Shown: positions 1-5,568, numbered from the stretch's first letter. The stretch: 6,071 nt of DNA from an uncultured Bacteroidales bacterium (GCA_905236405.1 CAJOQB010000126.1:1-6071); one strand, 5' to 3'. The notes: generated from the letters alone by a model not told the origin. Made by a program: numbers and translations.

Positions 1-346
1 ACTTGGTCTTCACCTGTTTCTGCCACTCGACGAGCTTCTTCAGCTCCTCCTCGTCGTGCTGGCGGAAGTCGCGGCAGACGGCTTCGACGAGGTGTGACAA
101 TTGTCCTTTGTTGCCGCCGCTTTCGGCCACAAGGTTGGCCATTTGTCCGCAAAGCTCCTTCCAACTGTGGTCGGGGTACTGAAACTCCGCGCCGCTCACA
201 TGTGCGCCAAGTAGGGGGAAAAGCATCGGAACGAGGGGTTCGTGCATGTCTTTCGAGGTCTGCGAGAGTAGCAGACGGATACATTCTGTCCCTTTTCCAA
301 GGGTCGGCATCGTGGGTGCCGATGGTTTGGTGATATCGTATTTCAT
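1..346 (-). CDS. Gene C: N-terminal part of a DUF3987-like accessory protein, cut by the window edge
   Basis: The minus strand reads open from an ATG at 346-344 to the left edge, giving 115 residues with no stop, so the C-terminal part lies outside. The visible protein starts MKYDITKPSAP and contains GAEFQYPDHSWKELCG followed by MANLVAESGGNKGQL and a charged helix ending in VEWQKQVKTK. From memory this resembles Bacteroidales DUF3987-like proteins, a family found on mobile islands next to VirE/primase-like genes and considered NTPase- or helicase-like; I could not confirm it. The SGGNKGQL stretch lies where a P-loop might be, but a canonical GK[ST] is absent. The start is preceded by an A/T-rich leader without a Shine-Dalgarno sequence, which is normal in this phylum. 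It is the last of three minus-strand genes (A, B, C). Its upstream region holds the CTGTCGGA arrays and no clear -7 box. Coding is well supported; the family is uncertain. Confidence 0.6.
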   Translation of the reverse strand, partial: MKYDITKPSAPTMPTLGKGTECIRLLLSQTSKDMHEPLVPMLFPLLGAHVSGAEFQYPDHSWKELCGQMANLVAESGGNKGQLSHLVEAVCRDFRQHDEEELKKLVEWQKQVKTK

Positions 347-384
347 TGTTTATTTGCTTTTTAGGTGAAATAAAGATTTGTTTT

Positions 385-407
385 GCCGACAGACGACAGT
401 CCGACAG
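385..407 (-). repeat. Degenerate triple of (T)CCGACAG units
   Basis: Three head-to-tail units are visible: GCCGACAG at 385-392, ACGACAG at 393-399 (one base short) and TCCGACAG at 400-407. The last is the exact reverse complement of the CTGTCGGA unit repeated at 510-533, so the two sets face each other across about 100 bp. The set begins about 40 bp upstream of gene C's start on the minus strand. Confidence 0.7.
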
Positions 408-441
408 TTTAATTATTGAGGGGTGACATTTCTTTCTTTTC

Positions 442-484
442 TTATCTATATATCTATATATTAATTAATTATATATTATATAAA
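442..484. other. A+T tract between the two repeat sets
   Basis: The tract has only two non-A/T bases in 43 and consists largely of TATA and TTAATTAA words. It lies roughly in the middle between the inverted CCGACAG and CTGTCGGA sets. It could be a promoter core for gene C or a DNA-unwinding element; no canonical Bacteroidota -7 box is present in it. Confidence 0.5.
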
Positions 485-509
485 GGGGGTGTTGTCGTGC
501 ATTTTTTAT

Positions 510-533
510 CTGTCGGACTGTCGGACTGTCGGA
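510..533 (+). repeat. Three perfect tandem copies of CTGTCGGA
   Basis: The octamer CTGTCGGA occurs at 510-517, 518-525 and 526-533 without a spacer or mismatch. It begins 16 bp beyond gene B's stop codon on the minus strand. The 8-bp period is short of a helical turn, so neighbouring units lie on different faces of the helix. The same GTCGGA core recurs at 1157-1162 and 2287-2292. Confidence 0.85.
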
Positions 534-548
534 TTTAAGGTTTTAGCG

Positions 549-968
549 TTAACGGTTCTTCTTCTCTACGAGGCTCTTGCGACCGTTGTCGAAGCGGAGG
601 GTTTTGAAGAACGCCCATTGTTCATCTTGTTCCGTTCGGAGGAGCGACATGATGAGTCTTTTGCCCAAGCGTTTGGGGAAACGGAGGACGAAGATGATCT
701 GCTTGGAGGTCTCTTTCACCTCGCCGTGGGCGTTGCTGAGGAGGAGGTGGTAACGGCTGCCGCTGTCGACGGCATAGGGGTGGAAGTGGCTGGTGCCGTC
801 GTTGAAGGTCACCATGCGACCCTTCTGGCTGGCACGGCTGCCGTCGGCCACGACGAAGTGGTTCTCCTCGAAGGAGCAGGGATAGATGTTGATACTGCCG
901 TTCTCGTTGAAGACCGTCTGGGTCTCGATGCGGATGTTGTCTGCAAAGACTTTCTTTGTTTTATACAT
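549..968 (-). CDS. Gene B: conserved-looking hypothetical protein of about 139 aa
   Basis: I do not recognise the family. From the ATG at 968 it encodes a basic 139-residue soluble protein with no signal peptide or membrane segment. Features include an aromatic and His stretch (GTSHFHPYAVDSGSRYH, about residues 58-74), a hydrophobic strand (KQIIFVLRFPKR, about 89-100) and a Lys/Arg-rich tail ending in EKKNR. The frame stays open upstream, so starts at 1010 (ATG, MANLDTPSSQ) or 1043-1040 (GTG/ATG) are possible. I prefer 968 because it is preceded by an A/T-rich leader (TTAATTAAA) typical of this phylum and the extra N-terminus looks unlike a folded domain. A good minus-strand promoter lies at 1089-1120. 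The opposite frame (489-977) gives a low-complexity Val/Glu-rich product and is a shadow. The basic composition would fit a nucleic-acid-binding role, but that is a guess. Confidence 0.65.
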   Translation of the reverse strand: MYKTKKVFADNIRIETQTVFNENGSINIYPCSFEENHFVVADGSRASQKGRMVTFNDGTSHFHPYAVDSGSRYHLLLSNAHGEVKETSKQIIFVLRFPKRLGKRLIMSLLRTEQDEQWAFFKTLRFDNGRKSLVEKKNR

Positions 969-1088
969 TTTAATTAAGTGTTGTGAGGAAGGAGTGTCGA
1001 GATTGGCCATTTTCACTTGCAAGACTCTCTTCACCCACATCACTCGGGTTAAAAAATCAATTTACTCTCGTCTCGTCCGAAACATGAT

Positions 1089-1120
1089 GCAAAAGTACAC
1101 CCGTCACCCGACACCCCAAA
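1089..1120 (-). promoter_or_regulatory. Bacteroidota-type promoter of gene B
   Basis: Reading the minus strand, TTTG at 1120-1117 is followed after 19 nt by TACTTTTGC at 1097-1089. This matches the -33/-7 consensus TTTG, 19-20 nt, TAnnTTTG of the primary sigma factor in this phylum. Transcription would start near 1083, giving a leader of roughly 70 to 115 nt depending on the start codon. A GGGATAAC site (1121-1128) abuts the -33 box directly. Confidence 0.75.
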
Positions 1121-1151
1121 GGGATAACTGGGCGAACACCCCTGTTATCCC
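1121..1151. repeat. Inverted pair GGGATAAC / GTTATCCC at gene B promoter
   Basis: GGGATAAC at 1121-1128 and GTTATCCC at 1144-1151 form a perfect 8-bp inverted repeat with a 15-bp spacer. The inner GGG and CCC could extend it as a hairpin. It sits directly upstream of the -33 box of gene B, where a bound protein could activate or repress. The same octamer makes up the tandem array at 1221-1282. Confidence 0.8.
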
Positions 1152-1167
1152 AAACCGTCGGACGGCA

Positions 1168-1212
1168 GAAAAACAGAAACGCCCACGAATCAGCCTTTTG
1201 GCTCTCGCGGGC
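1168..1212 (-). terminator. Intrinsic terminator of gene A
   Basis: On the minus strand GCCCGCGA (1212-1205) pairs with TCGTGGGC (1188-1181) with one G-U pair. An inner stem AGCC/GGCT closes an AAAA loop (1199-1196), and a T-rich tail (GTTTCTGTTTTTC, 1180-1168) follows. It lies 64 bp past gene A's stop codon, beyond the tandem array, so the array would be transcribed into gene A's 3' untranslated region. Confidence 0.65.
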
Positions 1213-1220
1213 ACTCCCGT

Positions 1221-1282
1221 GGGATAATTCCTGTTATCCCAGTTATCCCTTTGTTATCCCTCTGTTATCCCTTTGTTATCCC
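1221..1282 (+). repeat. Tandem GTTATCCC array with one inverted copy
   Basis: GTTATCCC occurs at 1233, 1242, 1253, 1264 and 1275 (start positions), spaced 9, 11, 11 and 11 bp. A near-perfect inverted copy (GGGATAAT) lies at 1221-1228 and forms a GGGATAA/TTATCCC hairpin with the 1233 copy. The last unit includes gene A's stop codon: the TAA is read from 1278-1276, inside GGGATAAC. A period near one helical turn puts the sites on one DNA face, as in iterons or multi-site operators. Confidence 0.9.
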
Positions 1283-2142
1283 AACAAAACATCTATGGCG
1301 TTGCTTCCGGCGGGCGTTTTGCTGGCCCTCTGCACATGGGTCATGTCGCCTTTCTTCGCCCTAAACACCTGACCCACTTTCGCCCACGCCGCTTTGGGCA
1401 CATCGCGGTCGCGGAAAAGGAGGTGCTTGACGATGTAGCGGCACTGGTTCAAGCTGCTGAACAAGAGCGGTTCCTGCGACGGCAGCTCTTCGACAGGCAG
1501 TCGCCCCGTGAGGCGGTAGATCCAATCCACCTCGCGAACGCTGTCGTCCGCCCAGCCCTCCTTTTTCAGCCCTTGCAGCACGGCGGGCAGCGACACCCCT
1601 GCACGCGGCTCCAACGAGAAATGGGGCGGCAGCTCGTGCGGCAGCTCGTGCATCTCCTTCAGTTTCTCCTCCTGCACCTTTCTGGCACGTGCCTGCTCGA
1701 TGGCGGCCTTCACCTCCTTCTCGAATCGCTGGAACTTTATCCCGTCAATCCGCAGCAGGTCGCGCAGGCGGCATATCTCGTACCACAGCGAGAGGGTGAG
1801 TAAAAAGACATCGTCGCCCTTCACCCCCATGTCGGCCGCATAGTCGACATTGTGCGAGAACATCGTCACGAACGCCTCGAACTCCATCTCCACCTTCTCG
1901 CCGGACGCGGGGTCGGTAACCACCTTGGGGAAACGCAGCACCTTGCCGCGGTTCTCGGCGATGCTGTCGGGGTAGTCCTCGGCGATAGTGATGATGAGGC
2001 GGCACAGCTTGTCGTGCCGCTGCAACAGCGACGGCTCATCCATAATGTAGTCGGTCAGCTGCATATAGTATGTCACCGATTCCTGCATGGCCAGTTCGTC
2101 GGGGGAGAACAGGGTCGGCTTGCTTGTCATTTCGTTTCTCAT
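1276..2142 (-). CDS. Gene A: hypothetical protein of 288 aa ending inside the repeat array
   Basis: I do not recognise the family. The product is a soluble, mostly helical protein with no signal peptide or membrane segment. Residues about 13-135 look like a compact helical domain. Residues about 124-168 form a highly charged helix rich in Lys/Glu (EKEVKAAIEQARARKVQEEK) that may be a coiled coil. Residues about 185-288 form a second domain with VDWIYRLTGRLP, LNQCRYIVKHLLF and AAWAKVGQVFRAKKG, ending NAIDVLLG. The basic second domain could bind DNA, but there is no motif that proves it. Starts at 2142 or 2130 (Met5) are both possible: an AAGGA lies 1 nt before the first and 13 nt before the second, so it decides neither. 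It is the first gene of the minus-strand module. A hairpin with a T-run lies in its leader, and its 3' end overlaps the GTTATCCC array, which makes it a candidate for the protein that binds the array (inference). Confidence 0.75.
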   Translation of the reverse strand: MRNEMTSKPTLFSPDELAMQESVTYYMQLTDYIMDEPSLLQRHDKLCRLIITIAEDYPDSIAENRGKVLRFPKVVTDPASGEKVEMEFEAFVTMFSHNVDYAADMGVKGDDVFLLTLSLWYEICRLRDLLRIDGIKFQRFEKEVKAAIEQARARKVQEEKLKEMHELPHELPPHFSLEPRAGVSLPAVLQGLKKEGWADDSVREVDWIYRLTGRLPVEELPSQEPLLFSSLNQCRYIVKHLLFRDRDVPKAAWAKVGQVFRAKKGDMTHVQRASKTPAGSNAIDVLLG

Positions 2143-2163
2143 ATCCTTCAGTTATTACAGACG

Positions 2164-2197
2164 AAAAAAATCACACAAGGCGTTGATATTCCTTGTG
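2164..2197 (-). terminator. Attenuator-like hairpin plus T7 in gene A leader
   Basis: On the minus strand CACAAGG (2197-2191) and CCTTGTG (2180-2174) form a 7-bp stem with a 10-nt loop, followed by TGA and seven T residues (2170-2164). This has the form of an intrinsic terminator but lies 22 bp before the start of gene A. No minus-strand gene lies upstream for it to serve, so it may attenuate gene A or end a short leader RNA. Confidence 0.5.
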
Positions 2198-2230
2198 CAT
2201 ACATCAAACTTTTGCTACAATTGCTGACCC

Positions 2231-2262
2231 CAAAAATACACAGATTCACGATACCCTCCGAA
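2231..2262 (-). promoter_or_regulatory. Possible promoter of gene A
   Basis: On the minus strand TATTTTTG (2238-2231) fits the TAnnTTTG -7 box. The -33 position, 20 nt upstream, reads TTCG (2262-2259), a partial match to TTTG. It overlaps the left arm of the inverted repeat at 2258-2343. Transcription from here would include the hairpin at 2164-2197 in a leader of about 80 nt. Confidence 0.35.
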
Positions 2263-2343
2263 GAAAGTTTTCAACATTCCGCCACCGTCGGACAGACTTC
2301 TTTTTACAAACTAAAATATTACGTCTGTTGAAAACTTTTTCGG
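2258..2343. repeat. 18-19 bp inverted repeat enclosing 49 bp
   Basis: The left arm CCGAAGAAAGTTTTCAACA (2258-2276) matches the reverse complement of the right arm TGTTGAAAACTTTTTCGG (2326-2343) except for one extra base. It lies in the divergent gap between genes A and D1. The left arm overlaps the possible gene A -33 position. I see no flanking target duplication, so a mobile miniature element is not proved; a long operator or a transcribed hairpin are alternatives. Confidence 0.8.
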
Positions 2344-2361
2344 AAGACATTATATATTATG

Positions 2362-2379
2362 TTTCGCGTGGGCGCGAAA
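2362..2379. promoter_or_regulatory. Short palindrome upstream of D1 promoter
   Basis: TTTCGCG (2362-2368) and CGCGAAA (2373-2379) form a perfect 7-bp inverted repeat around TGGG. An A9 run extends from its right arm (2377-2385). It ends 28 bp before the D1 -7 box, just upstream of the -33 position, and so is placed like a regulator-binding site. Confidence 0.4.
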
Positions 2380-2407
2380 AAAAAATCGCCGATTCGGAAA
2401 AAATATG

Positions 2408-2416
2408 TACTTTTGC
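2408..2416 (+). promoter_or_regulatory. -7 box of the D1-D2 operon
   Basis: TACTTTTGC matches the Bacteroidota -7 box and is identical to the one used by gene B. The -33 position (about 2385-2388) does not show TTTG, so the promoter may be weak or need an activator. The leader would be only about 20 nt and is A-rich, including an A11 run (2423-2433) before the ATG at 2442. Confidence 0.65.
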
Positions 2417-2441
2417 AAAATCAAAAAAAAAAATTATTCTT

Positions 2442-3818
2442 ATGAAGAGATATTGTTTTGTTTTGTTGTCCATGCTTTTCATTGGCATGGTTTCTCGTGC
2501 ACAGTATATTGAAAGCCAAAGTGAATATCTGTCTGTTAACACCAGTAATGGCATTGTCAGGGGATATTCTCCCGCCCCCTATTATCTGACCTATTGCAAG
2601 CATGATCACGATGGTCGTTTTATGTATACTGATTTTAATGGTGTCAATCTCGAGGTCAAAATAAACCAAGATTGGGATATCCTCGATTTCCGATTGGTGG
2701 ATAAATATGTGGTTTTTTGTGGAACAATTAATAAACATACGTACTGTACAATGCAGACCAATTTGGGGCCGCAAATCGTTCCTGTCACCCAGACAACAGG
2801 ATTGATTGGTTTCTTCGACTTATACGATTTTATTACTTCTAGCAATGTAAACTATCATGCCTTAGAAGAAAAAAATGTTACACGATTCAATAAAGTAACA
2901 ATGACAAGTGATTTTTCACATATTTATGCTATAGCGGACAATGAATACTATACTCCAAAGTACGATGGCGGTATGGTGATTGGGTATTATACAAATCACA
3001 CATCTCGTATCTATCATGTAGTGACGTCAGGAACAAATCTCATCTCATCTAATATGTTCGAGACTGTCGGTGTTGATTTATCTGATTTGTCAATAACCGC
3101 AAATAACGTGGTTGCTGTTGGTAACTTTTTTGATGATATTGGCTCCGGATTGGCACTTGTTCGTTTCAACAATATGACTCCAACCATTGGTGATACCTAT
3201 TATTACTATCTACAATATGAACCGATTACTGATTATCATTCCATTGGCATCAACAATGAACAAATCGCCGTTGCCAGTTTATGGGATTCGTCAAGTATCT
3301 ATAGGACAAGCATTCACTTTGTCGACATAAGCACAATGGACATGGTTGGCACACAAATGATACCGCTCTTCAGCAAAGCGGAAACGACGGAGATGGCATA
3401 TATTGATGCTGACAAAAGCGTTGTCTTGCAGATACCGGCGCCATTGTCCTCCAATAGTAGCATTACAGAGTCTTTGCATTACAGGATTGACCCGTCCCAA
3501 ACGATTCCCTATCCCACTTATGCTTTCTATTTTGCAGGAAGAGGCCATTATACGTTGGGATGCTTGGCAGGACTCAGTGCAGTAGGTTTCAATGGTAGTC
3601 ATTGGTTTATCAAGGACATGTTGATTTCACCCAAGAATGATTGTTATGACTATTTTTGGGTAGACATTGAACAACACAGCATTGTCCCCAAAAACTTGGT
3701 GGACTGTTTGGTTGTTATCAATCGTGATCCACAATCTTTGTCAGATATTAAGCCTGTCAACGGTATCACTGCCACAAATGATTGCATTAGTATATCTAAC
3801 ACTTGGTACGGTAAATAA
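2442..3818 (+). CDS. D1: secreted protein of 458 aa, apparently lacking its T9SS sorting domain
   Basis: The start at 2442 is chosen because it opens a clear signal peptide (MKRYCFVLLSMLFIGMVSRA, cleavage before Gln21) and follows the -7 box by 25 bp. The frame is open upstream to 2193, but those residues are not protein-like. The mature part is rich in aromatic and beta-strand-type stretches, with recurring segments such as LDFRLVDKYVVFCGTIN (82-98), NNVVAVGNFFDD (221-232) and QIAVASLWDSSS (274-285), which hint at a beta-propeller-like fold; no family is recognised. The C-terminus reads PVNGITATNDCISISNTWYGK and stops. In D2 the comparable PTGI...IRIHPNPA segment begins the sorting domain, so D1 seems to have lost that domain. 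Without it the product would reach the periplasm through Sec but should not be a T9SS substrate. D2 follows after 9 bp, so the two are co-transcribed. The gene is AT-rich compared with genes A-C. Confidence 0.85.
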   Translation: MKRYCFVLLSMLFIGMVSRAQYIESQSEYLSVNTSNGIVRGYSPAPYYLTYCKHDHDGRFMYTDFNGVNLEVKINQDWDILDFRLVDKYVVFCGTINKHTYCTMQTNLGPQIVPVTQTTGLIGFFDLYDFITSSNVNYHALEEKNVTRFNKVTMTSDFSHIYAIADNEYYTPKYDGGMVIGYYTNHTSRIYHVVTSGTNLISSNMFETVGVDLSDLSITANNVVAVGNFFDDIGSGLALVRFNNMTPTIGDTYYYYLQYEPITDYHSIGINNEQIAVASLWDSSSIYRTSIHFVDISTMDMVGTQMIPLFSKAETTEMAYIDADKSVVLQIPAPLSSNSSITESLHYRIDPSQTIPYPTYAFYFAGRGHYTLGCLAGLSAVGFNGSHWFIKDMLISPKNDCYDYFWVDIEQHSIVPKNLVDCLVVINRDPQSLSDIKPVNGITATNDCISISNTWYGK

Positions 3819-3827
3819 CGTATTGTT

Positions 3828-5435
3828 ATGAAAAAAAAACTTTTCCTTGTGTTTTTCCTGATAGCAGCGTTTTCCGTCCACGCACAGGACACCGTCCATT
3901 TCACCGATACGCGGCAAGACTCTTTTTATTATCAACCTTACGATATTAACCATTATCATGTTAGATATGACCTAACAGCCCCAATCGTTGTCGGAGCTGG
4001 TGCATATCCCCTTTGTATAAACAATTATGAACATATTCGACTAATTCGTATTCCATGTAATCGTACCATTACCATATATGGTATTGCAATGTCTTTAGCG
4101 GAAGACCCTGGTACATCACTTAGTGCATGGCTTGTGCAAAGAGACTTCGACAACTACAACAACACCAACGATACTGTTGTAATTGTTTCGATTGACTCTA
4201 CAGGAGACCATTATCTCACCCGTTTTTTTCACATGGCTGCCCCAAGACACGAAGGCGGCGTATCCTGTGATTTTCCCATCTTGGAGATGATTGACACCAC
4301 GGTGCTTTGCTACGAATATTATTTCCCTGAACCTGTCACTGTGAATGGTGACTTTTATATTGGGGCACGTTTTAACAATTGCTCATCGGCAGATTCAGGA
4401 GTAAATTATGCTGCTTATAACATCACAATAGGATGTTCTTTGGATTTGCATGATCGTAATTTGTTTTTCAATCGTTATCGCGACACATCAACGAATGACA
4501 ATTGGGCTGAACGCTGGTATGAAGCCACTGGCGTGACTTATCCTATTTTGATTATGGCCATCACCAGTATGCCGAACGAATGTGTGGTGCCATTCTGTGG
4601 CAGTGTTGATAGTCTATGGGTGATTGATAGCGTTATGGGACAAACGAATTTAGAATGGACATCATTACCTTGTACTGCCGTATATAACACCCGATATGAA
4701 GTGAACTATGGATCGGAGAAGCCACACTTGGACACCACCGTCATCACCACCTCTACCACGTTGCCATTGACAGGACTGCTGCCAGGCAGTTTGGCCTATG
4801 CCCGAGTGCGTCCTATCTGCCTGTTCAATGACACCACTGAGTATGGCCCATGGAGCGACAGTCTATTCTTCTTGGTGCCGACCGACACCACCCCCTGCCC
4901 CGAAGTCCACGGATTAGCTGCCTCGTGGATGGATACCAACTGTGCATACATCACATGGACACCTGTCGACAATCTGAGCACCTACCAGCTGAACTATGCC
5001 GAAGCCGACTCGCTCTTCGAGACAGGCACCTTTGTCGATTGCCCCCATCCCTATGCCCCCGTCTGTGGCCTTTCGACCAACAAGGCGTACAAGATGAGGG
5101 TACGCACTCCCTGCACGACAGGCATGGCCAGCGAGGGCTATGGCCCGTGGAGCGACACCTTACTGTTCAATCCCCAACCCACAGGCATTAATGATGTGGA
5201 GCACGATGGCATCCGTATCCATCCCAATCCTGCCACCACACAGTTGGACATCGTCTCGGAGGTCACGATACAGCATGTGGAGATATACAATCCGCAAGGC
5301 AAGACTTTCTACGAGCAGTCGCACCCCACCACCCACCTCACCGTCAACCTCGACGGATGGCCTGCCGGTGGGTATATGGTCCGCATCCAGACCACCGACG
5401 GCACGGTGATGAAGAAACTGATTGTAAGACGGTAA
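3828..5435 (+). CDS. D2: T9SS-secreted protein of 535 aa with two FnIII-like domains
   Basis: The protein starts with a signal peptide (MKKKLFLVFFLIAAFSVHA, cleavage before Gln20). Residues about 20-250 form an unrecognised beta-rich region with several Cys. Two fibronectin type III-like domains follow (about 252-350 and 356-447), each ending in a near-identical motif, YGPWSDSLFF (339-348) and YGPWSDTLLF (438-447). The C-terminus (about 453-535) is a T9SS type A sorting domain: IHPNPATTQLDI, then VEIYNPQGK, then LDGWPAGGYMVRI and the final KKLIVRR. Proteins of this kind cross the outer membrane through T9SS and are then released or anchored to surface lipopolysaccharide. The binding partner is unknown; FnIII-like modules often act as spacers or adhesive parts. 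An A9 run follows directly after the ATG. The first half is AT-rich and the part from about 4690 is GC-rich, suggesting that the FnIII and sorting cassette came from elsewhere. It is the second gene of the D1-D2 operon. Confidence 0.9.
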   Translation: MKKKLFLVFFLIAAFSVHAQDTVHFTDTRQDSFYYQPYDINHYHVRYDLTAPIVVGAGAYPLCINNYEHIRLIRIPCNRTITIYGIAMSLAEDPGTSLSAWLVQRDFDNYNNTNDTVVIVSIDSTGDHYLTRFFHMAAPRHEGGVSCDFPILEMIDTTVLCYEYYFPEPVTVNGDFYIGARFNNCSSADSGVNYAAYNITIGCSLDLHDRNLFFNRYRDTSTNDNWAERWYEATGVTYPILIMAITSMPNECVVPFCGSVDSLWVIDSVMGQTNLEWTSLPCTAVYNTRYEVNYGSEKPHLDTTVITTSTTLPLTGLLPGSLAYARVRPICLFNDTTEYGPWSDSLFFLVPTDTTPCPEVHGLAASWMDTNCAYITWTPVDNLSTYQLNYAEADSLFETGTFVDCPHPYAPVCGLSTNKAYKMRVRTPCTTGMASEGYGPWSDTLLFNPQPTGINDVEHDGIRIHPNPATTQLDIVSEVTIQHVEIYNPQGKTFYEQSHPTTHLTVNLDGWPAGGYMVRIQTTDGTVMKKLIVRR

Positions 5436-5511
5436 GGTAAGAACCCAATGGGCGACTATCCCGCTCGCAAGGTGACGATAGTGAAATAACCGCGAATCTA
5501 ACAATAAGAAG

Positions 5512-5539
5512 CGGGGCGGCCTCGAATGAGGCCGCCCCG
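5512..5539 (+). terminator. Terminator of the D1-D2 operon
   Basis: CGGGGCGGCCTC (5512-5523) and GAGGCCGCCCCG (5528-5539) form a perfect 12-bp GC-rich stem with a GAAT loop. It begins 77 bp after D2's stop codon. The plus-strand tail (TGATTTATGG) is only weakly T-rich; the minus-strand tail (CTTCTTATTG) is slightly better, so it may stop transcription from both sides. Confidence 0.8.
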
Positions 5540-5568
5540 TGATTTATGGTAGCGTGATTGACTATTTT

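Larger units (their letters stand above)
347..548. promoter_or_regulatory. Gap between genes B and C: candidate control or origin region
   Basis: This 202-bp non-coding gap lies behind gene B and in front of gene C. It holds, in plus-strand order, a degenerate triple of CCGACAG units, a run of almost pure A+T, and a perfect triple of CTGTCGGA units. I see no clean TAnnTTTG promoter for gene C and no strong terminator for gene B. The layout suggests protein-binding sites around an easily melted tract, either as an operator or as a replication origin; that reading is inference. Confidence 0.5.

Noticed and set aside
489..977. 162-codon plus-strand frame opposite gene B
   Set aside because: The product is a Val/Ala/Glu/Asp-rich low-complexity chain with no domain, while the minus frame has ordinary composition and a good promoter.
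1221..1282. CRISPR array
   Set aside because: Units of 8 bp with 1-3 bp spacers are far too short for CRISPR repeats and spacers, and no cas gene is visible.
1233..1282. DnaA boxes
   Set aside because: GTTATCCC resembles part of TTATCCACA, but the conserved ACA is missing in every copy and the tight 11-bp tandem layout is not that of a chromosomal origin.
1273..1803. 176-codon plus-strand frame opposite gene A
   Set aside because: Leu/His/Arg/Gln-rich composition typical of an antisense shadow of a GC-rich gene; the 288-residue minus frame is longer and more protein-like.
2258..2343. Insertion sequence ends
   Set aside because: The enclosed 49 bp cannot encode a transposase and no target duplication flanks the arms; only a miniature element remains possible.
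2193..2441. N-terminal extension of D1 by 83 codons
   Set aside because: It crosses the inverted repeat, the palindrome and the -7 box, and would bury a clear signal peptide in the middle of the protein.
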